Origin: Gordionus sp. m RMFG-2023
Taxonomy: Eukaryota; Nematomorpha; Gordioida; Chordodea; Parachordodidae
DNA: 64,000 bases
Reading direction: 5' to 3'
Assembly (NCBI RefSeq): GCF_954871325.1
Contig: NC_088776.1
Coordinates: 62,644,954 to 62,708,953 of the forward strand
Shown: piece by piece, positions 24,801 through 39,800 of the stretch
How positions within the stretch are numbered: position 1 is the first letter of the stretch
Layout: every line of letters begins with the position of its first letter
Notes under the pieces: generated by a model
What the model saw: only the letters and a program-made list of their open reading frames with translations
Told to the model about the DNA's origin: nothing
Database searches by the model: none
Translations under genes and position numbers: made by a program

Positions 24801-27800
24801 CGTATTCCGTAATTTGAGTAGCTTCAGGCAACTGTTCAGCTGCGGGCTGACTTTGATGAATTGTTGTAAGGGTGAGAGGGTTGAAAGGTAAATCTGTCGA
24901 TCTGGAGACAAAAGTCTTTTTCGTAGAGCTTTTGGGAAGCTTTTGAGAGGTTGTTGCAAGGTATTTGGAAGAGATCTTTAAATAACATACAAAAGCAACA
25001 TAACGAGGTTTTAAAAATTACTACAATTTATCATTTTTAGATTTTGATCATATTAGTAGGAAGGGATTTTCCATTATATCATATTGTTAATTGTAAAATG
25101 AAATTTCAAAAAAAATAATGTAAATTTGTCAAGGGGAGAATTTACCCCTTCCATAGCCCCAGTTCCGTCTATTATGTGTACAATCCTCATCCTCTAATTA
25201 AAACTTAATTTAATACTTTAAAATTATAAAGTAGAAAATAGGGAGGTTATTAGTATGTAATTTTTCAAATTGATATGATTACTGATTGTTTGTGATTGCG
25301 CGAAACCTTTTCGGGTATTGTGGAAGGAATGTGAGAGATATTGCTAGAGATAATTTTGTCTTGACATTCGATATCATAACTATGATCGTCGTAATTTGAA
25401 GTAGATTGTGGAATAGCAGCCACTAATATATTCGAGAAAGTAGGAGATATAAATAAATATTGTCGAGTTAATAATAATTGACCGTATAAGTATACCTATA
25501 TCTTCCTTTTCGGTAATGTCTGTTGTGATAACTGTTGCTTCATATGGGATACTATAAGGTATATTTATTTTCATAAAATATTTTTTTTATCAGTGAATAT
25601 ATATAAAATTAAAAAAAAAGGAAAAATAATACTCGAATAATACTTTCAGGAGTCAAAATAGTTTATTCACAAATTTATCTGTCATATTTGTCAAGTAAAT
25701 TATGCTTGATTTTTTATTTAAGTTATCAAAATAATATTTATAACTATAAATAAATACAGTTATAAAATAATACTTGTAAATAAGATACAAAAATACTTGA
25801 GTTATAAAAAGATACAAAAATTTTCAAAATAAATTAATATCTGGATGAGATAAAATCAATTGAATAGTATTAGGTCAGGACAAAATATTAATCCAAACTC
25901 AAACCATGTTTTCACTAATTTAATTTATGTAATTTTGCTACAGATTCACTTCGATACTCAAGGTACCCGTATATCTGAAAATTTTATATAAAAGATTTTT
26001 TAAAAATGGGTTGAACATGTTATTTTGACTCGTGTTATATAAATAAATTTCTTCCAAACATTTCTATAATACACCCAAATCAATAATATAGTAATTAAAA
26101 TTTCGATATAGCATTTATAAATATATATAAAAAATATAAGAATAAAGTAATTAAAATACACTATCTTGAGAGCATCGATTTGCAACTCGTTGTTGGGAAT
26201 AAAGGAACTTTCGGGACAAGATAGGGAGGGAGGGCTGGTGGTGGTTATCTGCGATTTTTCTTTCTTCTTCATCCGCTTTTTTTCTCGCCTGCGAGCAGCT
26301 GCTGCCTTTTTGTTTTCCTCACGCGTTTTTTCTTTGTCAAGTTCTTCCAAGAGGTCGGAAGCGTTTTTATTAGCCTCTGCAGCTTGGCGATCCTTCGCAG
26401 ATACGATTATGTCTACACATTGCTGGCAACGTTTTACGGCATCCTTATAATTTTAAATGTAGTAAGGTCAGCGCAAAATAATTCTGCATCAGCGTTATTA
26501 AAATTATAGTCACACCCCTCTTAAAAAAATTCCTGTTTATTATGGCATTTAATTCCAACGCCGACCTAAAGGCAGACATTTGTCCGAGCATATAAAAATT
26601 CGTTATTTTTAGAGAGGAAAAAAAATTTAATTTTTTTTAAAAATATTTTAGGAGTTGCCTGAGCCAGAGGCTTTTCGAAACTATTTATTAAGGACTATAA
26701 GAAGGACTTAATAGTTTATCGATGAAAATTAAATATTTTGCTAAATAAAAATGTCAAAATAAAATCTTTTAAAAATCAATTTTATTGTTGGTTTTTTTTT
26801 AAAATGATTATTATGAAAAAATTGTTTTATTTTTTTCTAATCTCTCATGTGTTCAAAACTTTAAATTTTTAGGTGTTTGGAAAATATTAGTGTTGTTAAG
26901 GGAACTTAGTGTTACCAGTAACTAAGGCAAATTTAAAATAACTATAACTGTACGCCAATTTTTATAATATTTTATTGTCAAAGTCAGATAAAATTTTGAG
27001 CTCAAACTTATGAATTATAATATTGTGATATTTAAATTAATATTACATTGTCATATATTTTCTCAGTGCTATTATTTCTTTATTTAATTGTTGATTTGAT
27101 TAAAATTTCCTTTTAATAAAATTTATGATGGCAAAAATTATTTTGTATAACAAAAATGATGAGTTATAAAAAAAAATATAAGGGTAACTTTTATTAAAAT
27201 GCAACAAGTTACCCTTTAATAATGTAAATAAATGATTACTTTTCAAACATATTTTTGGTACCACTTAGAAAATCGAAAACTAACTTTATCAAAAAATTAA
27301 AATTTTGCTTTTTTTTAAAGTTTGAAAAATTAACGATCAGCTTTTGCATCATTTTAGCCTAATTGTACAAAATTTCCTATGCATTTTTCGACACAATCGG
27401 AAATATTTTTTTTTAAATAAATTATAAGGGGAGAGATGACAGGGAAATATAAAACTTGCCCGAATTCATAAAAAAAATAGAGCCAACCCTCTCTAATCTC
27501 ATCAGAAAATAAGTGGTGTTAAAGGGCTCGGTTGAGCCTATAGTTAAAACCGCCTCACTCAATTTATTTAGCCGGAAACCGGAAACAAGTCTCGAGATTT
27601 CGCTAATAGACGCCCAGACCCTTGCGCCATCTACGACCTAAATCCTCAGGCTAGCGCAATATATTTCTGGATACAATATTAAGTTGATCGTTTTTAAAAA
27701 ACGGTTCAAATCGGACCGTTTAACAACGCTAAAAAAAATATGTTATAACCTTATCGGTGAGAGTACTGATGAATCTCATGCATTCAGTATCGGAAGGATA

Positions 27801-30800
27801 TTGATTGACGTGTTTAACGAGCCACCTGATGGCACGTATATGTCCCTTTCTAAAGGCCGCCATGAGGCATGTCACTTTTCTGTTGTCGTGGGTATCGATA
27901 TCAGCCCCCTTTTGAACGAGATATTGAACCACGTCTAAATGACCACCTTGAGTTTAAAAATTCAATTAGATGTGATCGAAATTAATTATTTACTATAAAA
28001 GTTAATTAAATATATTATAATCACAATTGTTATTATTTATATAAAAAACATTAATTTACCGTTTGCAGCTAGCCAAAGGGGCGAATTGCCTTTCTTGTTT
28101 TTGACTTCAATTTGAGCTCCACTGCAAAATTAAAAATAAAATAAAAAATAATGAAAACGAATAAGCCAAAAATACACTAAAATTAACTTTTCTGCGCTTA
28201 ATGTTTTTATAAATTTAAAAGTTTTGTTCCTATAATTATAATTAAGATAATTTAAATAAAATTAAATCAGGGTTATAAATGTATCAATAAAAAACTAGAA
28301 GATATATTCCATTAGACATTGGCTGGGTGCTCGTTAATGTATCAATAAATAACTTAAAACATTCCAAATAAACATTATGAATGTATATAAGAAATAGTGT
28401 CAAAGTAATATTAACTGAGTTGAAATTGTAAAATGTTAAACACTCTCAAGCTTAAAACAACGACAAAAAAATATAATTGTGTAACTTTTGAGTGGTTGGT
28501 AAACTAGGGCATAGCTATAACTATACACCTGAATTTTTTAATTTGACCTTATTGTAGTGTATTTTATGGTGAACTATGTTTCTGCATTATTTCGTGTATT
28601 TTTATTGCAAAAGCTTATACTAATATTTAAATAAAATTAACAATTATTGCATCTTTTACATGAATTTACATAGTTAAAATATGAAATAAAATATTTAAGG
28701 TTTTGCCCTTTTCAAAACTATTAATAAAAAAATTCTCGTAAATTTTATATTTAAATCTTAAAAATTTTCACATCTAAAATATCATAACTTAATATAGAAA
28801 TTGAGTGAAATATAAAAATTCTAAAAATGGGAATGAACTTCCAACCAATTTTTTCTGCCTTACTACTATGCACCACCTAACTACACGCGTTGTTTTCCCA
28901 TTTAACTAAATGGTGAATTTTAAGAGTGTCTTCAAAAATTTGAAAATGTCTCGACATAATTTCTAAATATTGCATGAAAATAAATATGCTCCAGGACCAA
29001 CAGAAATTAGCCCAATTTACCAGCAATGTGCTCATAATGCAACTCAAAATTTAATTTTAAAAAAAAATGTCAACTTTTGGACAAGCAACTCAACAAATTT
29101 GATGTGGCCCTTGTCAGCTGCAATGGTTAGTGCAGTGTCTCTGGAAGATGGAACCGGTGCTGCATTAACGTCTGCTCCCTTTTCGATCAATACCCTCCCA
29201 ACTTCAACGAATCCACCTGACGCTGCTTCCATGAGAGGGGTTAATCCAGTCTATATATATAATAAAAAATGTAAGATTAAATTTTTCACAAATAATAAAA
29301 AATTCTAGTAAATTTCATAAAATATTAATTTTTTTAATTCTACAGTATAAACCTGGCTATAGTGAATTTTTGGGATAGGGAACTTAACTTCTAAGGACCT
29401 AGCATTATTAACTTTTTTTAAATGACAATATAAATACTTGGGATAGAAGAAAAAATTAATCCCTAAAAGTTGGCTATAGCAAGGTTCTAATGTTTATGAT
29501 GGAGTTATGAGATAAACCTTAGCCCTGTGCTCTATGTTGGCTTTGTACTCCAAAAAAAGGGAGACTACTTCATGCTTCCCCTGAAAGCATGCAAGTGTTA
29601 GTGCAGTGTTTTTGTTGGTCTCAATTTGTGCATTAATATCCGAACCCATGTCCAGTAATAGTTTAACTGCTGATAAATGGCCATTCATTGCGGCAAGCAT
29701 GAGAGGCGATATGCCCAATTTGCTACCAGTTCTTTTATTTCAAATTATTGTTATAAAAAATAATTCATTGGGTTTTTTGGAGATGATATAATCAATAATT
29801 AATTTTTAAATATTAGTTCATATAAATAAACCTCGAATTTATTTCAGCACCGTGGTTTAAAAGAAGCTTGATAATGTTGCAATGTCCACCAGATGCTGCA
29901 AGGCTAAGAGGTGTATAATCTGATACGTTTCTGTGTTCGATATAAGCTCCATTGTTTAGCAATACCTCAACAACCTGAGTTGATTATACATATATAAATA
30001 GATGTTTTAAATATACTAGTTAATTTAAAAATCTACTTTATTACCTCAAATCTACCACTAGAACAAGCTAATGAAAGAGCTGTATCTTTTGTTCGATCAG
30101 ACTGAGCTTCAATGTTGACTCCATGATTCAGAAGAAGTTGGACAATATTAGCTTGACCGCTTGTGGCAGAAATAATCAAAGGGGTAAAACCTAGATACCC
30201 AAAAATGTTTATATGGTTATAAATAATAATTCAATATTGTTTACCCTTTTTGTCACGATGTTCAATAGAACTGCCTCTTTTAATAAGTAATTCTACTAAT
30301 TCTGGTGGGCCTCCAGCACATGCTAGGGTAAGTGCTGTATCATGGTTGCTGTCAGTCTGTGCATCAACTTCTATGGCAGGATAATACTTTTTAATCATAG
30401 ATAAAGGATTTCCCCCCATTGATGTACAGATCTTATTCTCAGAAATACTTTGCAATTGTGAAGATTGGGATGGCAAAAGATCTAGAGATTGATCATCTTG
30501 CAATGTATTTGTTTCCTGTTTTATAGCTAACAGTTTTTCTTGCGAATTTTTTGTATCCATTGTATTATCGTTAAGAATAGTTCGTGCAGTGGCAATATTA
30601 GCATCCAAATTATCTAAATAAAAATAATGAAGTAAAGAGGGCTGATATATTTAAATCAACCTGCAGATTTTTTTTAAAATAAATTATTTAGTATTTTGAA
30701 TTTATTATCGGATTCATTTTTCATTCTCTTACATTATATTTATTTAAAAATTTTACAAAAATTGGAGTGTTTTCTATGAGGATTTTGTCACAAACATATG

Positions 30801-33800
30801 ATACTGGCTTAAATATTTATAATATAGGACAGCTTCAAATTAATTGAGTAATAATTAATAAATACCTCGTTTATTAACTGAAATTGTTTGATTTAAGTAA
30901 TAATTATCAATGCAATACAAAAAATTTAAAAACAAAAGCTCCCTTATTAATTATTGTAAGAACAAACATTAACTTTAAGAACCTCGGTCATACACTGAAG
31001 TATTTTTCGATTTAAATCGTGACTTAAAAAAATAAAAATCGTATTTTCCTCCAAAATTCAAATTATTGCCAACCCTGAATAGAACTACTTACCATCATTC
31101 ACGCTTGGAAGGATCATGTTTCCTGGGGGTGGTATCAACGTTTTTTTAAATTTCTTGATATTTTTATTAGCTGCATCAATATCCAACTTCTCCAAGTTTA
31201 AATCCAATGCTGCTGCATTCAAAAAATTTGCGTATTCTAAGTTCTTGAAATTGACTGGAGGATACCCAGTGAGGTTCATTTCGTTCATTGGTGGGTGAAG
31301 CATGAGTAAATTGTTCAAAGAAGATAGATTAGCATTGTTCGAGTTAGGTAATGAGAGGTAAGGATGCACGAGTTGAGGTGGCCCCCCAGATTCCATATTT
31401 GTAAAAGAATGATGATGGAAATGATGCAAATGTTGGGGAAGAGTGAAAGAAGGGTGAAACGTTCCTCCGGGCCTATTCATAATGTTAGCATTAGTAATTA
31501 TGCCGTTATTGAATTGACTCTGAAGCTGCTGAAATTGCAGTTGCTGGTGGTGGCTGAGAACCGAGGTTTCGTCCGGGCTCTGGTTCATGTTGATAAAAGG
31601 GTGGTGGTAACATGGGAGAGACTTGTGAAAATTCGGTGTTCCTGTTAAGTAATTGCCTTTCGTAACTTGCAAGTGCTGATCATCTCTCTTGGACACTAAT
31701 ACATTTTCGGAGACTGAGGAACAACAAACATGATTTTCTTTGCTGAATACATCAGTGTTTTCGAACTCTTCCTGATAATTTTTGTTTGAAACAATCGTAC
31801 TTTGATTACTCAATTTTAAGTTAGCCAAATCACCGGGATGCTGTTCAGTTTCATTAGTAGGATCTACGAAATAAGGGAATTCGTTAATGGAATCAGGATG
31901 ATAAAGTTGTTGATCGAATTGGTTTAATTGCAATAATTGGCAGGGGTCGAAATTTTGTTGCTGATTTAATTCTTGTTTTTGTTGGAGAGTTAAATTTTCA
32001 AACGAAGCAGCAAATTCATCAATTTCACTAATGTCAATGATATTGTCAAGACCTATAAAAAACATATAGAATTGTATAAAAAATATTAGATAATAAGTAA
32101 AATTTACTAAATTTTCCTAGGGCATCAGAATCAATTCAATAGAGATAAATTGTAGGGAAAAATTTAGTGCTGTAAACATTTCTAAAAAATTGAACGCGTT
32201 CGCGTTCATTGACAAAAATCGAACGCGTTATAAAATAAAATCATTATTCAAAACTTTATTTTATTTAGTGTTGATTCCTGAAATTGTTTGATTCAATAAA
32301 CTAAAATCTAATTGTCACGGTCAAGGTTAAAAAATACTTTCTATATTTATTTCAAGATTTAGATAGTTTGTTTAAAAAATATGAAAGTGCAATATAAAAT
32401 GTGTAAAAAAAATATTTGTTCATTTATTAACTATGGCTGCTTTGTTTTAAAATCATTCTAACAAACGAATTAGCTGCATTTTTTGGATATTATTTATATA
32501 TATCTCTCATTCATAAGAGGTCACTGCTTTTTAAATATTATGTCTCACCTTCATGTACTCCTTATTAAGCCCTTTTCAGGCAGAACGTTTTTATCAAAGC
32601 GTTTTTTGGGTAATGTTACCAGCAATCAATTTTTCAATTTTCCAAAAAAAATGCTAACTTTTTAAAAATTACTTTTTATATAATATAATATCCTTAAAAA
32701 TACAATCTAGATCACCATTTTTTTAATCGTAAATAGAAAACAGCTGGTTGGATTTTAATAACGATTAAATGGCGTTGTTGCTCTGGATTATTATATTTAA
32801 AAAATGAATTCTAAAATTTAACTGTTTTTTGGAAATAAAAAAAATTGCTGGTAACTACCCAAAACCGCGTTGAAAAAACGTACCCTGTCTGTAAATTGCC
32901 TTAAAGACACCAAATTTTGAAAATAACTTGGTAGTGTCAAATAAATAAAATAATGCGGTGTTACACTTGTTATCGGGGCCCTGGTTAAATTGTATTTTAT
33001 TTATTAAATTATCAAAATTTGTCCACAAATTAAAAACAATATCTAAAAAATTTGTAATATAATTACTGTTGATGGACTGCTGCTGTTGTTGCAAAGCGAG
33101 CCTTTGTTGATGAAGTTGTTGTTGCTGTTTGGCAAATTGAAGTCTCCTCAGTCTGTCAAACTGAGCCTGCTGGGAACGAAGGCGGGATTCCAGCTGTTCA
33201 GGCGTGAAGGAAACCATCACATCATCTTCTTCCTCGTCCTGTTCCTCGTCGTAATCCTCCTCCTCATCGCCAGCTTGGCTTCCTTCTTCCTCTTCTTCCC
33301 CGTCTCCCGATTCTTTGTCCCTTTCGCTGTCGACTTGTCTCCCCTTGGCTGAGAGGCCTTGCCCCTTACAAAGTCTCTTTTGCTGATTATCACCACTACC
33401 ACTTTGTTGAATTTGTTTCTGGGTGTTAGCATTAGCAGCAGCCGCAGCACTGGCCATGTACCTTTCTATCTTACGAACGGCTCCATTTATGCTGGCGGCC
33501 CATTTGTCGGTAGTTCGAATCTCTCTGTGAAATGTTTCTGCCGCTCTCTCGTCTACGTCACCAAGCAAGTGGGCCAGGCTGTAATTGTTACGGAGAAGAT
33601 CCTTGAGATGACCTATCTTGTCACCTATACGTAAAGCCATGCCTTTTATTCGATAGATTGAAAGAAAAAATGGAGATAAATAAGAAACCAAAAAAATGGT
33701 ATAAAAAAATTTAATTAAACATTATATTCCTAAATTATGATAGTATGGTTAAATCACCTACCTTCAGCTGACTTTAAAGGGGACTAAACCAGTTTTTTTT

Positions 33801-36800
33801 ACTTAAAAATCGTAGGCTTAATTTGGAAGATAAGTCAATTTATTAGGCTAAAAGCTTTCTAAGCCATCGTGAATTAAACAAAGTTAGGCGATTTCATGAA
33901 ATGGAATTGTACCCTTGGTGGCTGAGAGGGACTTAAGATTGTAGCAAGGAAGAGTCATCGGGTTTGCTATGTTGTGGCTAGAGGAAGGAGTGGATGGCGT
34001 AAATGAAGAAATAGCACGAGAAGGAAGACCATCTAGATCGAGGGAAGGAGGAAGAAACCCTGCAAAAACGGAACAGGTTAATTTATGTATGTTAGCGGGC
34101 AATGTTTTTCAAGCAAAGGGCGTTTTTTATATGCAAAAATCTGATTTTACCGGAAATTCGTTCCAAGATGTTTAGAATACCTATCTTATGAATTGTGGAC
34201 AATTTTGCCGCTAATTTTTGAATCATTTATCATTTTATAAGAAAAGTAAGTCTATAGAAAAAGGAGTAAAATTTATGTTACGTTCAAAGTTCGCGACAAA
34301 ATTATTTCATAAGGTGTAGGGAGGTATTTCAAACACGATAAAATATATTTTCCATACAATCAGATTAGTAATTTTTAAAAAAAAAAACGCCCCTAAACCC
34401 ATTATCGTATATATATATAAAATTAACCATAAAATTATTTATACGTATTATTCTCTATATAAACAGAAAAATTAGATACACGAATTTTTAGGGTGATTAT
34501 TCCATTAAGGATAAACGCTTGAAGTTTTTTTTTCTGCTTTACCATATCTCAAACAATAAAAATTCTACCTATTTAATAACAAATTTTATCTAATCGATTC
34601 CCTACCATTTTTTTTATCACAATAATGATCCCAGGTTCCGGACCAGACCAGGGTTTGAAAACTCATTTCTCCCAACCCAAAATATTTAGTCTTATCAACT
34701 TGGGTCGGATTTTTTCGATACAGGAATTTTTTGTTATTCTATCATTGATTTCTTATAAACAATTAGTCCGATGTCAATTTTTTTTTAATTTTTTAAAAAT
34801 TAGATGTAATAAAAATGACTATTGAGGAGAGCCTTTTTACTGTCATTTTTACAAAAAGATGCTCATACATACACCTCTTCTTTAGTATACGGTTCGGGCC
34901 AAACAAGACCTATGTCTGCTGTTTCCAGGACCGAACTTACTCTTTTAACTTTCCCAAACAGGGATCTATACTGAACCCTCTTTTATATAAAAAAATTCAC
35001 TTGCACCCATACTTAATCCAGCTAAAATTTTGCTATATCCAGAACTCTAGATTAATTTTCAAAATTTCGTATATTCCCCTTGATGTTAAAAACATGGCGA
35101 TCTTATTCTGTACACACACTTAAATTGTTAAATAGATATCTTCTCTCAGTAATTGATATATAGACCTTTTATCGATAATATTTAAGGTCTTCACGACGGT
35201 AATTTTTCCGTGGGAATTCTGGGAATAACGAGAAATTTAAGAGAATTGATGATATTATTGCTTAAATTATAACTAACAATTTTCAATACATATATTATTG
35301 ATTATACTAAAAATTAAAAAATACATTCGGGTAATATAAATCATACCCACATCTAAGTAATCATTTTGTGAAAAATTGTACAAATAATATTTTTGTTATA
35401 AAGGCAAAAACTATAAAACGTGAGCTACCAGTTTATTCTAAATGAATGGATAAATATATCTACATTTATAAGAAAAATTAGGATTTGACCTTTTTAATAG
35501 CATTCCTATTATAATTGAATCATAATTGGGTATAGCTAATCTATTATTTGGAAAGTTTTACATAGTCAAATAAAAATATAAACAAAAACTGTAAAATGTG
35601 AGCAAAGAGAACATTCTTAATAAATGAATGTATCCAAGCTATTCGTGACTATTTATATAAGAAAAACTAGGATATCACCATCATATGTGTAATCTATTTT
35701 GGGAAAGGTTGTATGGTCACATTAAAATATATTTGTATGGCTTAGGAAACAAAAACTATTAAATTGTGAACTACGATAATAATTTGAAATATACTCTCTA
35801 ACTTTGAATAAATTCCCAGGGAATATGCTCGAGTTAACAATCCTGATAAAATTGCATACAAGTATTTTATTTTTATGATATTACCTATGGGTCCTTCGTT
35901 GACTCTCGAGGACATTAAGAAGCTAGGAGGTCCGGCTACCAATTTAACGTTATTATTAACAGTATTAAACAATGTCGGAGTATTCTGACGAGATGAAAGG
36001 GCGTTGGGGTGATGAGGCAGGAGAGAAACGTAATTGCTGACTGTCTGTAATGGTACATTTTTATGACTTTTGAGAGGTGTTTTAACGTTTTCTGGATCTA
36101 CAAAGTTAATCGAAGTGGCATCTATGTTTTGAGACGATGTAATAGATAATTGCATTGTTTTTGTGGAAGATTCGTTCCCTTTCATATTTTTGATAAGTTT
36201 AAATTGTTTATTATGATTCGTGTTATCATAACAAAATTCGTATTTTGAAAAATATATTTTTTTTTAGATTATTGCAAAATGTGCCAATTGGGGAGTGCTG
36301 CCATCGTGGTCAAAATTTTACTCTAAAAATAATAATCAAATGTGTGATTAAGCAATTTTTTGAAACTCAGATTTTTTTTATGACTTATTATGTTTAATAA
36401 CATGTATGAAATTACTAAATAAAAAATTATTTTTTGATGAATATAATATGACTCAAAATTTATGCTGATATTTTCTATGTGTTGATGTTATGTTATAAAA
36501 TTTAAGCAATTCTCATTATTTAAAATTGATTTAATAAAATATATCGTCAAATTTGCATTTTTTGGTGATACTATAATATAATTAAAGGAAGGTTCCAAAA
36601 ATTTTTTGGGAAGTTCAGAAAAAGGTATTATAATTTTTTTTATTTTAGGTCTCGAATTATAAAATTTTCTGTTAGCTTTTCAAAATTTGGGGTAAAAAAA
36701 ATCCTCAACTCTGTAATGAGAGTTTTTTCCAGTTATCCACATTTTTTGTGAAAAAAGGATTAATGGAATTATGTTCATTTAACATATAATCTCTAAGTAA

Positions 36801-39800
36801 CAGTAAATAAGTATGGGTAAGAAATTAAGGGTTTGGCCCTTTATCTGTATTGGTGCATCTCGTTTGCCAAAGGTCAATACCGCATTTCCCCCTTTATCCT
36901 TGGAATAGTTATAAGTCTCCTTGACAATAAGATTACTATTTCTTTCAAAAAAACATGCTTATTACTTTATTAACAGGTATATTTTCTCTTCGTGTACTTT
37001 CTTTATCATCTTTTGTTAATGGATATCGTTAAGCATTTCAAAAATAATGGTTTAAATAATTCTAAAATTTAGTGGATTTTTATTTTTTACCCTTAGGCTG
37101 GGCCATGCCTGAATAATTTGAAAATTTTTCAAAGACTCGTTTACAGTCGGTGGCTAACATTGGAGGTACCGGCCAAAATGAAGTATGATTATATCTCATA
37201 TAACATAATTGTATATAACAGAGGAAAAAAAATTCTTATGTACTTGCTGTAATTGCAGAGGATTCATTTGTGTTTTCATCGAGGCTAAGTGTCTTCTGAA
37301 TATCTGAGACCAGTTCTAATCTCTCATCTTTATCATTTTCCACTAGATGAGCGTTTAATAAATTATTAATATTTTTATCATCTGGATGTATGACCAATGG
37401 ATTTTCTAAAATTAATTTTAAAAAAGTGGATTAATTAATTGAATAAAATTAAAGAATGGAAGATGATTGTTAATTAAATTTTACACGAAAATTTTGGATA
37501 AGCTTAAAACAGGATCATCACAGGATGGGTACTAGACAAATGGGAGGTACATACATTTCGAGCAATTGTATCTAAACATAAAGTACCTCCTCATAAAATA
37601 ATTCCACAATTTTGTCTATAAAATTTTTTTTTAGAAAATTAGATATTCATGATATAAACACGTTTGCACTTTCCTTTTTCTAATTTCACCTTTATTTAAT
37701 TTTCCTTCATTTATTACCCTCATTTATTTTAAAAAATATGCATAAGTGTTGTTAATTCGCTTGGTCGTAAAAAATTTACGACCCAATTTGGTTCACAGGT
37801 CTGCTCCAAGCATAGACCCGAGGTTCAGACAGGCGAACTGCATCGAACCTAATTTTTCAAACCCGGCCTGGTCCGCCATTTTTTTCATAAAGTTTTACCT
37901 GGCTCAGCCCATACCTTTTTTATGCTGGCCCGGCCCGAATTTATTTAAATTATAGAAATTAATTTTTATAATTACTCAAAAATAAACGGTATATGTTATA
38001 TGACGTCTACTTTCTGTAAACAAAATCGCATATTCTTTATTTTATATTAAAATTGATGAATTTAGATATATTTTAAAAAAATTTCTTAAGTCCGACCCGA
38101 CCCGAATTTTCTCAAAAAATATTAGTCACCAATCTCTAGTTCAGACCCATGGTTTAGACTCGGGATTCAGATGAATAATGCAATAGTTCAAATAAAAATT
38201 ATTCACCAAAAGTATAGAGTAAGATAGTAAAGCCATGCAAGCAACTCAGCTTAGGGTTAAAAAATTTTTTTAAACGGGACCACCCTAGGGCTTTAGAAAT
38301 ACCAAAATGCTGGTTAGTAGAGGGAATATTTCAGCTAGACCATCCTAGTTCAGAATCAGATACAAACTTTCCAGCCTGATTTGTTTAATTTCATAGCTAT
38401 TTTTTAAACATGTAATTGATTGATTTTTTTATTCCCAACTTTAGAAATGTATCTTAGAACAAGTAAATTTGATAACATCAGTTCCTAAATTCGGTAAAAT
38501 TGAGCCTTGAATGGGATATTTAGAATACTTTTGAATCATTTTTATTTATGAGGGGGAGTAGCTTTTAAGAAGCGTCTTTTTGTCCTGCCTATTTCTGAAG
38601 ATCAAAATAATATAAAATGTTCAATTTACACTTTTAATATAGTTTGTGTAATTGCTATAATTGGGTAATGGCTAAATACAGGCTAACTCGGATCAATCTT
38701 TAGGCACTATCTGAAAGAAATCCGTTAACATTAGGGATTTTAAATTATATCAATTTCTTCCAAATTTGAATGGCCCACATATCCTATAAATCCTACAAAA
38801 GTTTTGAAGAGGGTTAAATATATATATAAACTGATAATTATATATGTGAATTTAACATAATCTGGAAGAAACAGCTAGATCAAATTGTGACCATCAAAAG
38901 TACCCCAATTTGAACAAATATTTAATGAGATTAATGAAGTATAAAATAATAAACATAGCTTTGATTTATAATTAGAATGTATAATAACATTTCAGATTAG
39001 TAAATGCGAGTTATTTTTTCTTGATTTTCGTTTATCTGAACCCAACCCCGGGTCTATACCGTGGGTCATCGCGCTCTGGGCTTGTTTGGCCAATTTTTAG
39101 ACCGAAACCCATCTGGGGTTGGCAAAACCAACCAATTAACAACACTAGTGTACATATTAAAAGAATTTACACATAAACTATATAATATTATATAAAAAAT
39201 GTATAAAAATAAAATTTAAATGATTTCATTGAAAACTCCTTCGCTTCTGATTTTTACATAATATTTTAATATTTATTTTAAAAATATACCATATGTAATG
39301 TATCAATTTTTAATTAAATTACGTATTTTATCATTTGTAAATATATTAAATAACATCTATTCTTTTTAGTAAAATATTATTGTATTTGCATAAATTTTAC
39401 TGCATTTTTAGTTACATTTTGAAGAAGTGAGCTGATTCTGTGCAATAAAGCCGACTTTATATTATTTTTGAGAATTTAGATAAGAGGATAAAGTGAACCA
39501 GTTTTACAAATATGTTAGAGGCTCATTGGAGTACAGAAATGGCATAAATAAAATTTAAGGAATCAATAATAATATTCACCGAAAGGGACGATGCTGGCAG
39601 TTCCGGTAAAATATTCTGCACAAATATTGCTAACAATGGCTGGATTAGGCAGCATTTGAGCTTCCAATTCCTTATTACACTCAGTAAGTGTCTGTAGATT
39701 GAGAATTGGAGCTTGTTGATTTTGTTGTTGATGTTGAATAAGAAGCTGTTTTTGTTGGAGCTGCAATTGCTGAAGCTGCTGGGTGGCAAATAGTTTCTTT

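Noticed and set aside
34625-35123. Two plus-strand ORFs of 66 and 102 codons within the mask intron between exons 14 and 15
   Set aside because: No recognisable domain; Phe/Leu/Ser-rich; start in a GC-phrase repeat (CCGGACCAGACC).
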